From NCBI GenBank assembly GCA_035630615.1, contig DASQKI010000071.1, forward strand, positions 1-64,000: 64,000 nt of DNA. Reading direction: 5' to 3'. The DNA comes from DATFRX01 sp035630615 (GTDB lineage Bacteria; Actinomycetota; Actinomycetes; Propionibacteriales; Nocardioidaceae). Shown one piece after another: positions 44,906-54,900 of this stretch (within the stretch, counting starts at the first letter, position 1; each line of letters starts with the position of its first letter). The notes under the pieces are model-generated. The model was given only the letters and a program-made list of their open reading frames with translations, was not told the origin of the DNA and searched no databases. The position numbers were made by a program, and so were the translations under genes.

Positions 44906-47744
44906 TCAGTCCCAGGAGTTCTTGCCGATTTCGTCGTTTTGATCCGGGAAGGCCTCGCGCAGCGTGCCCTCGTTGGGGTCGTCCTCATAGTTGTCGGGGA
45001 CGTTGTCGCCGTAGAGGTTCTTCTCCGCGATGTGGTCGCTGCGCCAGCTGTCGTCGTTCTTCCGGTCGTCGTCCGCGCGGGCGTTGCTAAACGTGTCGTC
45101 GCGAGCGGAGTCGTACTGGTCGATGTCGACCTGGTCGCCGGCATCGTGATTGGCGTTCCAATCGCGCATCGCACTTTCGGCCAGCGCCTCCAGCTTGTCG
45201 AGACCATTTCCGTTGCCCGACTCGTTCGCGATTTCAGACAAGGTCTTGAGCGACCCGTCGTCATCGAAGAGGTCGGCGTCGCCGGCGTAGCCCTTCATCA
45301 CCGCGGCTTGAGCGAGTAGCAGGTTGCGCTGAGATGTGGAGTCGAGGGCGGCCTCCTCGAGCTGCTCCTGGACCTCTTCGAACTCCATGGATTGATAGTC
45401 GGGGATCGGCTCCTGGGCCAGCAGGCCGTCGATGACCGGACCCGCAGCAGCGTTGCCGACACTGATGAACGGCGAGGCGGGCGGGAAGGCTGCCCCGCCG
45501 ATCGTGCCGCCGATGCTCAGGATCAGCTTGGACGCGGTGTTGGCCGCCGCCATCGACCTGTTCTGGGCGAGCAGTTCGGCGCGGTCGTGAGCGTGCTCGC
45601 CCTCCATCTGGTCGAAGGCCCACTCGAGGTTGGCCTGCTGGATCTGACCGTCGGCCCGGCCCGCCCACTCCAGTGCATCGTCGAGTACGTCGGGGTCGCC
45701 CTGGTCGAGCGCTCCCGCGATGAGCTGCTGACCGTAATACTGTGACGCGGCCTCCAGGCGAATGGCGTCCTCGTCACCGGTACTGGCGATGAACTCCAGG
45801 AACGCCTCCTGGTCCCCGTTGGACAGGGTCACCGACAAAGGCATCTCGCGGCCCAAGACGTCGGTGTCGTCGACATTGAACTTCGACTCGGTGTCGGAGT
45901 TGACGTTTTCGCCGAAGGTATCGATCCAGGTGATGCCGACGTCGACGATCGCGTCGGAGATGTCTTCGTTCGTCGCACGGTTCATGTACTCCGAGGGATC
46001 GCTGGCGATCTCGGTCATCACTTCGAGAGCGGCCTCGGCCTGGAGGTCGGTGCCGCCGCCGTGGTCCGGATCGCGGTCGGTGCCGGCCCGAATGACGTCG
46101 CCGGCGCCCTCGCCGTCGTCCCAGTTCATCCCCAGCAGCTCCTGACGATGCGTGTCGTCGACGAGGAGTTCGGCAGATGCGTCTTCGTTGCGCGAGACGA
46201 CGGTCAACAGGTCGCTGGAGCCGTCGTCGGTGAGGCTGTCGTTGAGCTTGTTCCACTCCTCCTCAGTCATGGACTGGTACGACGTGTCGTTTCCGGCCTT
46301 GACCAAGATGGCGTTCATGTCCTGCTTGGCCTGGATGGCCTGCTCGCCGAGATCGACGCTGAAGTCGTCGCCGCCGGTGACGGTCGAAGACGCCATCAGG
46401 TCGCACCAGCCATTGAACGCGTCGAGGTTCTTGACCTTGTCCATCATCGGCATGTCGCTCTCGCCGATGTAGCCGGCGCGATAGCCGTTCTGTGCCTCGC
46501 CGACGCGGAGCTCGACCAGCTCCTGGACGGTGGACGGCATGTCGTTGAGCGTGATGTCACGGTCGTCGGCGTAGTTGTCGGGGTTGGAGAGGTTCAGGAT
46601 CGCGTCGCCGACCGGTGACAGGTAGGCCTGCACGGCCGAGTCGTCGACAATGGCGCCGTGCCGGGAAACCTCGAGAGACGACGTGACCTGGTCGCCGAGC
46701 TCGGTGAGATTGTCCGCTCCGACTCGGTCGATCCAGATCGACGCGTACTGCTCCGCTGCGACCGTGTACTCGCCACCGTCCGCAAGGTGATCGTTGATCA
46801 GACCGAGTCGCGCGGTCGCAGCGCTGATGTCGTCGAGGACATCATTCCCAGGCTCGGCGTCGAGTACCTCGGCCAAGAGATCGGCATCGACGTTGGCCTG
46901 TGCCTTGACCATGATCATCTCGTCGGCGGAGAGGTCGTCCTTGGTCAGTAGCTTGTCGACGAGCTCGGAGGCGTCCGGATGATCCTTGAGATAGTTCTCC
47001 CAGTCGCTTTGGGACATGCCAGCCAGGTCGTAGGGGACCTCGTCATAGGTAAACGTGATCTTGGTGAAGGCGTCGACCGTGCCTGATGGCAACACACCGG
47101 CGGCGAAAAGCTCTTGCAGGTTCTCCTCGGTCGGGCCTTTGTCGAGGCGGCTCGCCGCTAGATCTGCTTCGGCATCGAGCGGGTCCTCCTTGTGCTCCGA
47201 CTGCCGGTCCTGCAGCTCACTGACCAGCTCGGCGACCCTTTCCTCCCGCGCCGCGTCGACGTCGCCCGCCCGGGCCTGGTCGAGCCGCGCGCACTCGCTG
47301 TCGGACGCGCCGTCCGGGTAGGTGACCTCCGCCACGCCGCAGTCGCTGCCCACGATCTCGGACTTGCGTTCGTCGTACTCGGCCCGCAGGTCGTCGACGA
47401 GAATGTTGTACGCCCGTACGCCGTCCTGCGCGAACAGCCGGGTGGCCGGAGGCACAAAGCGTGGCCGCCAACACCTGCGTGATGTTGTCGGTCGTCGCGG
47501 TCGGGGCGTCGGCCGCGAGGGACGCCAGGACGCCGGCCGTGCCGGACACTGCCGGTCGATGGGCGGTGTCGACGTCGGCGTTGAGCGCATCGAGGCTTCC
47601 GCCGGACGGTTCGATCTCGTCGGCCATCCCCTCGATGGTCGTCGGAGCGGCGCTCAGGCCATCGTCTTCCGCGTGCTGGAACAGCGCGATGGCCTCGTCG
47701 GAGGTGACCGGGCCGGTGTCGGCGAGAGGTTCGTATGCCTTCAT
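44906..47744 (-). pseudogene. Large accessory protein, family member 3, frameshifted near residue 100
   Basis: About 946 residues if restored. ATG 47744 opens the N-terminal helical domain (LDALNADVDTAHRPAVSGTA, then TQVLAATLCASG). At about plus 47443-47450 the frame breaks, and the rest (ATRLFAQDGVRAYN..GSDCGVAEVTYPDGA..) continues in the other frame to 44906. Member 4 reads LLATLCASGATRLFGTDGVQ without a break, so a 2-base loss (GGCGCC to GGCC) is the likely cause. The 3' frame stays open for almost 900 codons, so the break may be recent, or translation may restart. The middle resembles member 2 (YLSPVGDAILNLSN). A Gly/Ala-rich hydrophobic stretch (LILSIGGTIGGAAFPPASPF) lies near the C-terminus. 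Confidence 0.7.
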
Positions 47745-47761
47745 GCCGCCATGTTGAAGGC

Positions 47762-47783
47762 GGCCGCTTTCGCGGCGCTTTCA
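47762..47783 (-). promoter_or_regulatory. Two 11-bp direct repeats upstream of family member 3
   Basis: On the minus strand TGAAAGCG begins at 47783 and CGAAAGCG at 47772, 11 bp apart, about 30 bases before the ATG at 47744. Only two units and a weaker match than the three arrays near 28-30 kb. Confidence 0.45.
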
Positions 47784-47868
47784 TCGGCCTATCTCGAAGG
47801 CGACGGTAAGACGCCGCCGAGCCACCGGAGTGGATCGACGGCGTGCTGCTCCCGATGAGAGCCGGGGA

Positions 47869-50445
47869 CTAGCGCCCGAGTTCTTCCTCGTAGTCGTGGA
47901 AGGCGTTTTCGTAGTTGAGTCGCCAGCTGTTGGTGCGGACCTCGTTGTTGGCGATCAGGTTCATCATGTCGCGCAGGCGCTGGTTGTTGGGGTCGGAGAG
48001 GTCGTCCCCGTCGGGGAAGGACGCTCCCGGCCCTGGGAAGAACGTCCGGTATTCCTCCTCGCTCATCCCGACCTCAGTCGCCGCGGCATGCAGCTCGTCG
48101 TCGGTTACGGCGCCGGAGTCGTGCAAGACGTCCACCAGCATGCCGCTGTGGCTGATCATGGCGAGCTCGGCCGCGTCGTTGGCGCTGTGGATCGCCTGTG
48201 CCTCGTTGGTGGCGAGGGCATCCCTGATGCCGTCGCCGATCGTCCCGGCACCGAGGACCTGGAGCGGCACGAGAGCGGCAGGCACCGCGGGCACCGACCA
48301 GATCGCGCGCTGGCCGAGGGTGACCCAGGCCTTGATCTGGTCGTCCTTCTCCTTGCCGTCGGCGATGTCCACCTCGCCGATGCTGTCCATCAGCAGTCCC
48401 TCGAGACGAGCGTCGGCGTTGGTCGCGTTGGGCCAGATCCCGTCGGCCTTGGCCTGGCCGCTCGCGTCGTCGATGATCTCGTAGAAGTTGGGATCGTCGC
48501 TGTGTGCGAGGACCGTGGTCAGGTGCATCTTCTGGTAGGTGCTGACCGCTTCTCGCATCGCCATGAAGCCGTCTTCGTTGGACAGGCCAGTTTGGAAGAG
48601 TTCCTTGAGCTCCAGTCGGTCGAAGATCGGCATATCGTCGCCCATGCCGAGCAACTTGAGGTCGGCCCGAGCATCCAGGCTGTGGACTCCGACGCCGCTG
48701 CCACCTTCAGTGTTGGCGTAGTCGACCGAGGCCATGTAGGTGCCGATCATGTGGGCCAGTGAGGTGGCGGCTTCGCCGTTGATGTCGCCGGGTTTGAACT
48801 CGTCGCCGTCGCCGGGCCAGTCGTTGTCGTCGCGGGTGACCAGGAGGTGCACGGCATTGGACACCAGTCGGGCCGCGTCGGGATCGTCGATCGTCGACGA
48901 GTCGGTGGTGGCCGAGTCCAGGGCGCCCATCAGGCCCTCGAAGTCGTCGTGGGTCCAGACCCGGTCGTGGATCCAGTACTCCTGGCGGTCGTTGCCCTCG
49001 GTGAAGAACTGCAACGACGCGTCACCGTTGTGGCCCAGTGCGGACATGTAGGCGGACATGGGATCGAAGGCGCCCTCGTCGCTGTCCATCAGGTTTTCCC
49101 AGATCCCGCTGTAGCGGTCGTCGTTGGACAGCGCCGACCAACTGCTGAAGTACGGGTCGTTGCGCTCGTAGTCGTCCAACCGGTCACCAAGCGTGTCGAG
49201 GAAGGCGGTGCCGTGGTACTGGTCGTCGAGCAAGTACGACAGCGCCAGATGCGGTGGGAACAATCCCATGCCACGGTTGGCCTCGGGGTCGTTGACGTCG
49301 TTGTCGCTCCACTCCTTGATGTGGTCGACGAACTGGTTGGCAAATGCCCGCGCATCCGCCTCCGGCAACACGGTGGTCGCGTTGCCGACCGCGTCCCGCA
49401 TCGCCTCGGCCAACGCCTTCGCCTCGGTGCCGGACTCACCGCCGGCCCACGCCCCCATGATGTTGACCAGGTCGAGGGTGTCCGCCCCGCCGAGCGCCTT
49501 GATGAACTGCCCATCAACACCGAGGCCGAACCGATCGAGCTGCTTGGTCAGCGCCGAGATGTGCGCCCCATCGATCGGGTACGGGATCAGCGCGCGAGCC
49601 TGGTCGGCCAACAACCGACCGATCTCAGCTTCGACCTCGTCGTCGAGGTTGAGCAGGATGTTGGGATCGGTGATCTCCGGGTGGTCGACCAGATACTTCG
49701 CCAACTGCGCCGGCGTCTTGTTCGCCAAATCGGACGGTAGCTTGCCGGGGTCGATCTGCAGATGCAGACCCGGAAACGCCGCCACCGTCGCCAACGGCAA
49801 CCCACCAGCCGCATAGATCGCCTGGATGTTCTCGTCCGTCGGCCCCTTGTTCAACTGACCCTTCGTCTTGTCCGCCGCCGCATCCAACGGATCATCCTTG
49901 TAGGTCGACTTCTTCTTCAACAGCCTGGTCTTCACCGCGCCGAGCGCAGAGGCTTGGGCCGCCGCGACATCGGAGGCGTGGTTGCTGTTGATCGTGTCCT
50001 TCTCGCTCTGCGTGGCGCCATCGGGGTACGTCGCGGCGGCGACACCACAGTCGCTGGCCATGATCCTGGCCTTTTCGGAGTCGTACTCCGACCGCAGCTC
50101 GTCCATCTTGTCGTTGTAGGCCTGCACACCGTCGGTGCCGAACAACCGGGTCGCGCCCGAGGCGCAGAGGGTGGCGAGGAGGACCTGGGTGACGTTTTCC
50201 TTGGTCGGCTGCGGCGCACTCGCCTGCAACGTGTGCAGCACGCCCGCCGTGCCGGTATTCGCCGGCAGGTGCGCGCTGTCGATGTCGGGATTGAGTACCT
50301 CGAGGTTGCCGGCCGCGCCTTGGATCCCGTCGGCCAGCCCCGAAACCGTTGACGGCGACGCACTAAAGCCGTCGCTCTCCGCATAGGGAAACAGCCCAGT
50401 TGCCTCACTGCTGGCGCCGCCACCACCGCCACCACCGTCAAGCAT
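47869..50445 (-). CDS. Large accessory protein, family member 4 (uncharacterised; divergent to Esx-like genes)
   Basis: 858 residues, intact. It starts with a Gly run (LDGGGGGGGASSEA), then the family N-terminal helical domain (NLEVLNPDIDSAHLPANTGT, TLCASGATRLFGTDGVQAYN, SDCGVAAATYPDGA, GPTDENIQAIYAAGGLP). The remainder is acidic and helical, with a hydrophobic segment (WSVPAVPAALVPLQVLG) about 130 residues from the end, where the paralogues have one too. ATG 50445 chosen for GGAGAGG 8 bases upstream and alignment with member 3; a longer frame reaches 50676. Divergent from three small Esx-like genes and close to eccC, which suggests a secreted or envelope partner of that system. Function unknown. 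Confidence 0.75.
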   Translation of the reverse strand: MLDGGGGGGGASSEATGLFPYAESDGFSASPSTVSGLADGIQGAAGNLEVLNPDIDSAHLPANTGTAGVLHTLQASAPQPTKENVTQVLLATLCASGATRLFGTDGVQAYNDKMDELRSEYDSEKARIMASDCGVAAATYPDGATQSEKDTINSNHASDVAAAQASALGAVKTRLLKKKSTYKDDPLDAAADKTKGQLNKGPTDENIQAIYAAGGLPLATVAAFPGLHLQIDPGKLPSDLANKTPAQLAKYLVDHPEITDPNILLNLDDEVEAEIGRLLADQARALIPYPIDGAHISALTKQLDRFGLGVDGQFIKALGGADTLDLVNIMGAWAGGESGTEAKALAEAMRDAVGNATTVLPEADARAFANQFVDHIKEWSDNDVNDPEANRGMGLFPPHLALSYLLDDQYHGTAFLDTLGDRLDDYERNDPYFSSWSALSNDDRYSGIWENLMDSDEGAFDPMSAYMSALGHNGDASLQFFTEGNDRQEYWIHDRVWTHDDFEGLMGALDSATTDSSTIDDPDAARLVSNAVHLLVTRDDNDWPGDGDEFKPGDINGEAATSLAHMIGTYMASVDYANTEGGSGVGVHSLDARADLKLLGMGDDMPIFDRLELKELFQTGLSNEDGFMAMREAVSTYQKMHLTTVLAHSDDPNFYEIIDDASGQAKADGIWPNATNADARLEGLLMDSIGEVDIADGKEKDDQIKAWVTLGQRAIWSVPAVPAALVPLQVLGAGTIGDGIRDALATNEAQAIHSANDAAELAMISHSGMLVDVLHDSGAVTDDELHAAATEVGMSEEEYRTFFPGPGASFPDGDDLSDPNNQRLRDMMNLIANNEVRTNSWRLNYENAFHDYEEELGR

Positions 50446-50633
50446 GTTGTTGCCTCTCCGATCGTCCACGTCCAGGTCGATCTGGATCCGTGGCGCCGGT
50501 GTCGGCTGCGTTCGCGACCGATGAATCGGCGCCTCAATCTGACGGTAGGTGACGATCGGGTCACGCCAGCACGAACCAGAGGTGAATCGGGGGAGCTGAC
50601 GCTGGCTTTTCCACAGATTCCGCCGACCGACCC

Positions 50634-50690
50634 ATGGGTGACCCCCTGGCGTCATACGTTCGTCTCGTTCGTTCAAAGCGATGGGTCACC
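50634..50690. promoter_or_regulatory. Paired ATGGGTSACC elements in the divergent promoter region
   Basis: ATGGGTGACC at 50634-50643 and ATGGGTCACC at 50681-50690; each core GGTSACC is nearly self-palindromic. They lie in the 279-base gap between family member 4 and the first Esx-like gene. No TGAAG array is present here, so control may differ from the other family members. Confidence 0.35.
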
Positions 50691-50724
50691 AAGGGGGCGG
50701 CCCAACCAGAAAGTGGAGACGACA

Positions 50725-51081
50725 ATGGCAACTTTCATTGAGATGACGCAGGGCGTCGAAGGCGTCGGCCAAAACGCTCAGCTGCACGGCGACGGCGCCG
50801 AGAACCAGCAGGCTCAGGCCAAGCGGCGCCTCGCGGCGGCCGAGGGCCTCAACGGCCAGCTGAACGGCAACGCGGCTCGTGCCCTGATGAACAGTGGCAT
50901 CAGCCAGTCCGGCATCGGCGCGGGCAACTCGAAGCAGCTCGCCGACGTCGCGACGCGGACCCACGGCTTCGGTCACGAGCAGGCCGTCGCGCAGGACGCC
51001 GCAACCGACACCGGGCAGACCGCGTTCAACTCCGTGAGCTCCGTTGAGACCACGGCGATGAGCACCCGCCTGAGCGGCTGA
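50725..51081 (+). CDS. Small helical Esx-like protein 1
   Basis: 118 residues, Ala/Gln/Asn-rich, predicted almost entirely helical, no Trp and no canonical WXG. Starts MATFIEMTQGVEGVGQNAQL; ends SVETTAMSTRLSG. ATG with GTGGAGA 6 bases upstream. First of three short genes in a row that end at a strong terminator and face eccC, the position of secreted WXG100-type substrates. The Esx assignment is by size, helicity and context. Confidence 0.65.
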   Translation: MATFIEMTQGVEGVGQNAQLHGDGAENQQAQAKRRLAAAEGLNGQLNGNAARALMNSGISQSGIGAGNSKQLADVATRTHGFGHEQAVAQDAATDTGQTAFNSVSSVETTAMSTRLSG

Positions 51082-51127
51082 ATCCCACTAACCACACCGC
51101 ACTACACACACAGTTAGGAAGAAGATC

Positions 51128-51424
51128 ATGGGAGACCACGTTCTTTGGAACACCGGGGTCGCTGACAACCACGGCGCCGAGCTGCAGTCCTGGAAGGCTG
51201 CCGACGTCGACCAGGCCGGAGACACCGACGGCACCTACAAGTCGCTCATCGGCCAGCTCAACGGTGGTGTCGGTACCGACATGACCGCGGGCATCAACCA
51301 GAGCCACTCGCGGCTGTTCGAGGACATCGACGGCGCCCACATGGCGGCGATCAACGGCCTCAACCAGCAGCAGGACGACCAGAGCACTGGCATGCAGCGG
51401 GCGATGACCCGCCTTCAGGGCTGA
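51128..51424 (+). CDS. Small helical Esx-like protein 2
   Basis: 98 residues. The sequence contains LQSWKAADVDQAG where a WXG turn could be expected, then a second helix ending MQRAMTRLQG. AGGAAG ribosome site 7-8 bases upstream. Size and two-helix appearance fit WXG100-like secreted proteins, but the Gly of WXG is absent, so this is a divergent member at best. Confidence 0.65.
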   Translation: MGDHVLWNTGVADNHGAELQSWKAADVDQAGDTDGTYKSLIGQLNGGVGTDMTAGINQSHSRLFEDIDGAHMAAINGLNQQQDDQSTGMQRAMTRLQG

Positions 51425-51478
51425 GCCCGTCAACGTCCTATCTAATAACGACAACCAACTAAGGAGTGTGAGCTCGCC

Positions 51479-51829
51479 GTGCTGACCGACATGTACACCA
51501 CGCAGGTGCACACCGCTGGCAAGGCCGTCACGAGCCTGTCTAGCGACGCCGGCTCCGCGGGCCAAGGCTTCCTAACAGCAGTGTCTAGTGCGCAAGAAAC
51601 CGTCGTACACCCGACGGTGTCAGGGGCACTGAGCACCTACCACGGCACGTGGAGCCAGCCGGCCAACCGGATGGCCCACGACGTGGATGCGCTCGGTAAC
51701 AACACTGCGGGGTCGGCAGTCGATGTCCAGACTGGCGATAATGACGCGGGCGCTACAGGTCAAAACGTGGCGATGAACGGCCAGTCGATGGCCGATCGCC
51801 TCAACGGAGGTAGTGTCCTCGCGGTGTGA
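51479..51829 (+). CDS. Small Esx-like protein 3
   Basis: 116 residues, no signal peptide, Ser/Ala/Gly-rich, with two helical stretches (TTQVHTAGKAVTSLSSDAGS and LSTYHGTWSQPANRMAHDVD). GTG start with AAGGAG about 13 bases upstream; an ATG four codons later is an alternative. The preceding genes are separated by 46 and 54 bases, so the three are one operon ended by the UUCG hairpin at 51862. Confidence 0.6.
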   Translation: MLTDMYTTQVHTAGKAVTSLSSDAGSAGQGFLTAVSSAQETVVHPTVSGALSTYHGTWSQPANRMAHDVDALGNNTAGSAVDVQTGDNDAGATGQNVAMNGQSMADRLNGGSVLAV

Positions 51830-51861
51830 GCCGCGGCCCAACGCAAACGAACGAATTCACA

Positions 51862-51894
51862 GGCTGGGCCCCGCTTCGGCGGAGCCCAGCCTTT
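51862..51894 (+). terminator. Intrinsic terminator of the Esx-like operon
   Basis: GGCTGGGC/GCCCAGCC 8-bp outer stem, one C-A mismatch, CCGC/GCGG inner stem and a TTCG tetraloop, then TTT. It begins 32 bases after the third Esx-like stop. It can also form on the minus strand behind eccC, without a T-run. Confidence 0.85.
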
Positions 51895-51973
51895 CGTGTC
51901 CAGTGGCGTGACGTCGCTTCGAACGCCGTGCGCTATCCGCCGTCGGTGATTGCACGGCGTACCCGATCCGGTC

Positions 51974-54900
51974 TCACTCGCTGTCGTCGAGGAGAGCAAC
52001 CTGCACCTGGCTGGCGGCACTGACGCCACCGCGCGGCGCGTAGACGGCACGGCCGGCCGGCATCTTGCGCGGCACGACGCCGTTGACGAGGCGGCCCTCC
52101 ATCCGGTCGCCCGAGAACAGCAGTCCTGGCGTCTGGATGTCGTTGAGGCGCTGCAGCAGCGGCTCGAAGATCGCCCGAGACAGGCCACCCATGCGACGCG
52201 AGATCACCAGGTGCATACCGAGATCGCGACCCTGCGGCACAAACTCCAGAAGCACCTGCAGCGGGTTGCCCGACTGCGTCGAGATCAGGTCGTAGTCGTC
52301 GGCCACGACGACGACGTCGACGCCGGTCCACCAGGAGCGGTTGCGGAGCTGCTCGGACGTGACGTCAGGCCCGGGCACGCGTTCGCGGATGGCGCCAGCG
52401 ACCTGGGCTGCCGTCTCCGCGGTCTGCTGCTCACTCGTGCAGTAGGTGACCAAGTATTCCTCGGGCACGACGTCGAGCAGGCTCCGCCGGTAGTCGACCA
52501 CGACGAAGCCGAGCTGCTTGGCCGTCCTGGCGGCGATCAGCTGCTTGACCAGCAGCTTCAGCAGGTTGGTCTTGCCGGTCTCGCCATCGCCGTAGACGAG
52601 CAGGTGCGGGTCGGAGCCGAACAGGTTGACATCGGCCGGGCCGAGGTTTTGGTCGGACACGCCCACGGGTACGGCGGCCGCCCCCGGCGTGACGGCCGGC
52701 AGCTCGTCGTACTTGATGAGGCCTGGGAGCACCTGGACCCGCTGCACGGCAGACGTCGGCCACCGGTCCTTGATCGTCGCGACCAGGTCGCGCTGGGCGT
52801 CCGGAAGATCTGCCTTGGTGTCGCCGCCATCGATGCGCGGCACGGCGGCCTGGAGGATCAGGCCGTCACTGATGTCGACGATGCCGCGACCGGTGATCTC
52901 CTTCGGGAGCTTGTCCATCAGCTTGCGGCCGATGCTGGAGTCGAACGAGTCGGTCAGGCGCAGCTCGATGTGGCCGCCGAAGGCCGACTGCATTCGCATC
53001 CGGACATGCATGTTCTGCGCCACGGTCAGGACGACATGGACGCCGTAGTTGAGGCCTCGAGCGGCGACCTCGCCGATGGTGAACTCCATCGTGTCGAAGT
53101 CTTCGCGGAAGCTGCCCCAGCCGTCGACGATCAAGAAGATGTCACCGGGGGTGTCGGCCGGCAGCTTCCCTTCGGCTCGGGCGATGCGCAGAGCCGCGAC
53201 GGAGTCGAGATTGTGCTCGCGGAAGAACTCTTCACGCGACTCGAGGATGTTGATGACCTCGACGATGGTGCGGTTGATGCGCTCCGGCTCGACCCGCGTC
53301 GCGACGGCGGCCACGTGGGGCAGCTCGGCCAGCTGGCGAAGCGAGCCACCGCCGTAGTCGATGCAGTAGAAGGCGACGTCGCCCGGCGCGTACCGCAGCG
53401 ACAGCGATGAGATCATTGTGCGGATCAGCGTGCTCTTGCCTGTCTGCGGGGCGCCCGCGATCACGAGGTTGCCCTCGCCGCCGGTGAAGTCCCACTTGAG
53501 AGGGAACTGGTCCTGATGCGACGGGTCGTCGACCATGCCGAGGAACGCGTCGACCGTGCCAGGCTCGCCGCGGCCGTCGACCTCCATCACCTGGTCGAGG
53601 GGCAGAACCTCGGGCAGCGGCTCCAGCCACACCTGGCGTACCTTCGGCGCACCCGCGCCGGTCAGTCGCTCACAGATGACGTCGAGGTTGCTCTGCTCGT
53701 GCTTCGAGGCGGGGCCGGCCGGCTCGTCGCCGTTGGTCTGTGCGGCCAAGACGGCCTGTTGCTCCGCGATCCACGAACCGAGGCCGTTGACCGAGAGGTA
53801 CGGCACCACCGGCACCATCGTCTTGGGGCCTTCGTTCGGTGGTGTGTAGGGAGACGAGACCAGAGCGGCCTTGAACCGCTCGAAGACCGTGGTGTCGACC
53901 TTGAGATAGCCCGACCCGGGTTCTGGCGGCAGGTGATAGGCGTCCGGGACGCCGATCGCGTCGCGACTCTCGTTTTCGGAGAAAGTTCGCAGGCTGATCC
54001 GATAGGACAGGTGCGACTCGAGGCCGCGGATCTTGCCCATTTCGAGCTTCTGGCTGGCCAGCAGCTGGTGCACGCCGATCGACCGGCCGATCCGGCCGAT
54101 CGCGACGAACAGCTCGGCGAAATCCGGCTTGGCCGTCAACAACTCGGAGAACTCGTCGACGATCACGAGAAGGTGGGGGAGCGGCTCGAGCTGCTCGCCG
54201 GCGTCGATCAGGTCTTGGTAGGCCGTGACGTTGGGTAGGTTGCCGACCGCCTTCAAGATCTCCTGGCGGCGCTGCATCTCGCCGAACAGGGCGTCGTGCA
54301 TCCGGTCGACCAGCGTCAGGTCGTCCTGCAGGTTCGTGATGATCCCTGCGATGTGGGGGATGTCCTCCATGGCGGCGAAGGTCGCGCCACCCTTGAAGTC
54401 GACCAGCATCAGCGCGAGTCGGTCGGGCCCGTGGTTGATCACGAGCGAGCTCACCAACGTACGCAGCATCTCGGACTTGCCGGAGCCGGTGGCGCCGACC
54501 ACGAGGCCGTGTGGTCCCATGCCGCCGTGCGCCGACTCCTTCAGGTCGAGCATCACGGTGTGGCCGTTGCTCCCGACGCCGATCGGCACCCGGAGCAGCT
54601 CGCGAAGGCTGCGCGGCCGCCACGTCCGTCGCGGCTCGAGACCGGCCGGGTCGTCTACGCCGAGGATCTCGGGGAGCCCGACGGTGTGGGACAGATTGTC
54701 GCCGCCACCCTCTTCGTCCTCGTTGATCCGAAGCGGCGACAGCTGCCGAGCGATAACGGCGGGTACGCCGGACGGCACGAGATCACGCCGGAACGGCAGG
54801 ACCCGCGACGCCAGCGTCATGTTGCCGTCGGGTCCGAGCTGGATCCGGTCCTCGATCCGCTCGGGCTCGTCGCGGCGATGCTCGAGCAGCGTCACCACGT

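Noticed and set aside
30405..50445. The type VII export signal YxxxD/E as a common feature of the large family.
   Set aside because: A match (YALHE) occurs near the C-terminus of the 30405 protein only. The other members lack one in a comparable place, so it is not used as evidence of secretion.
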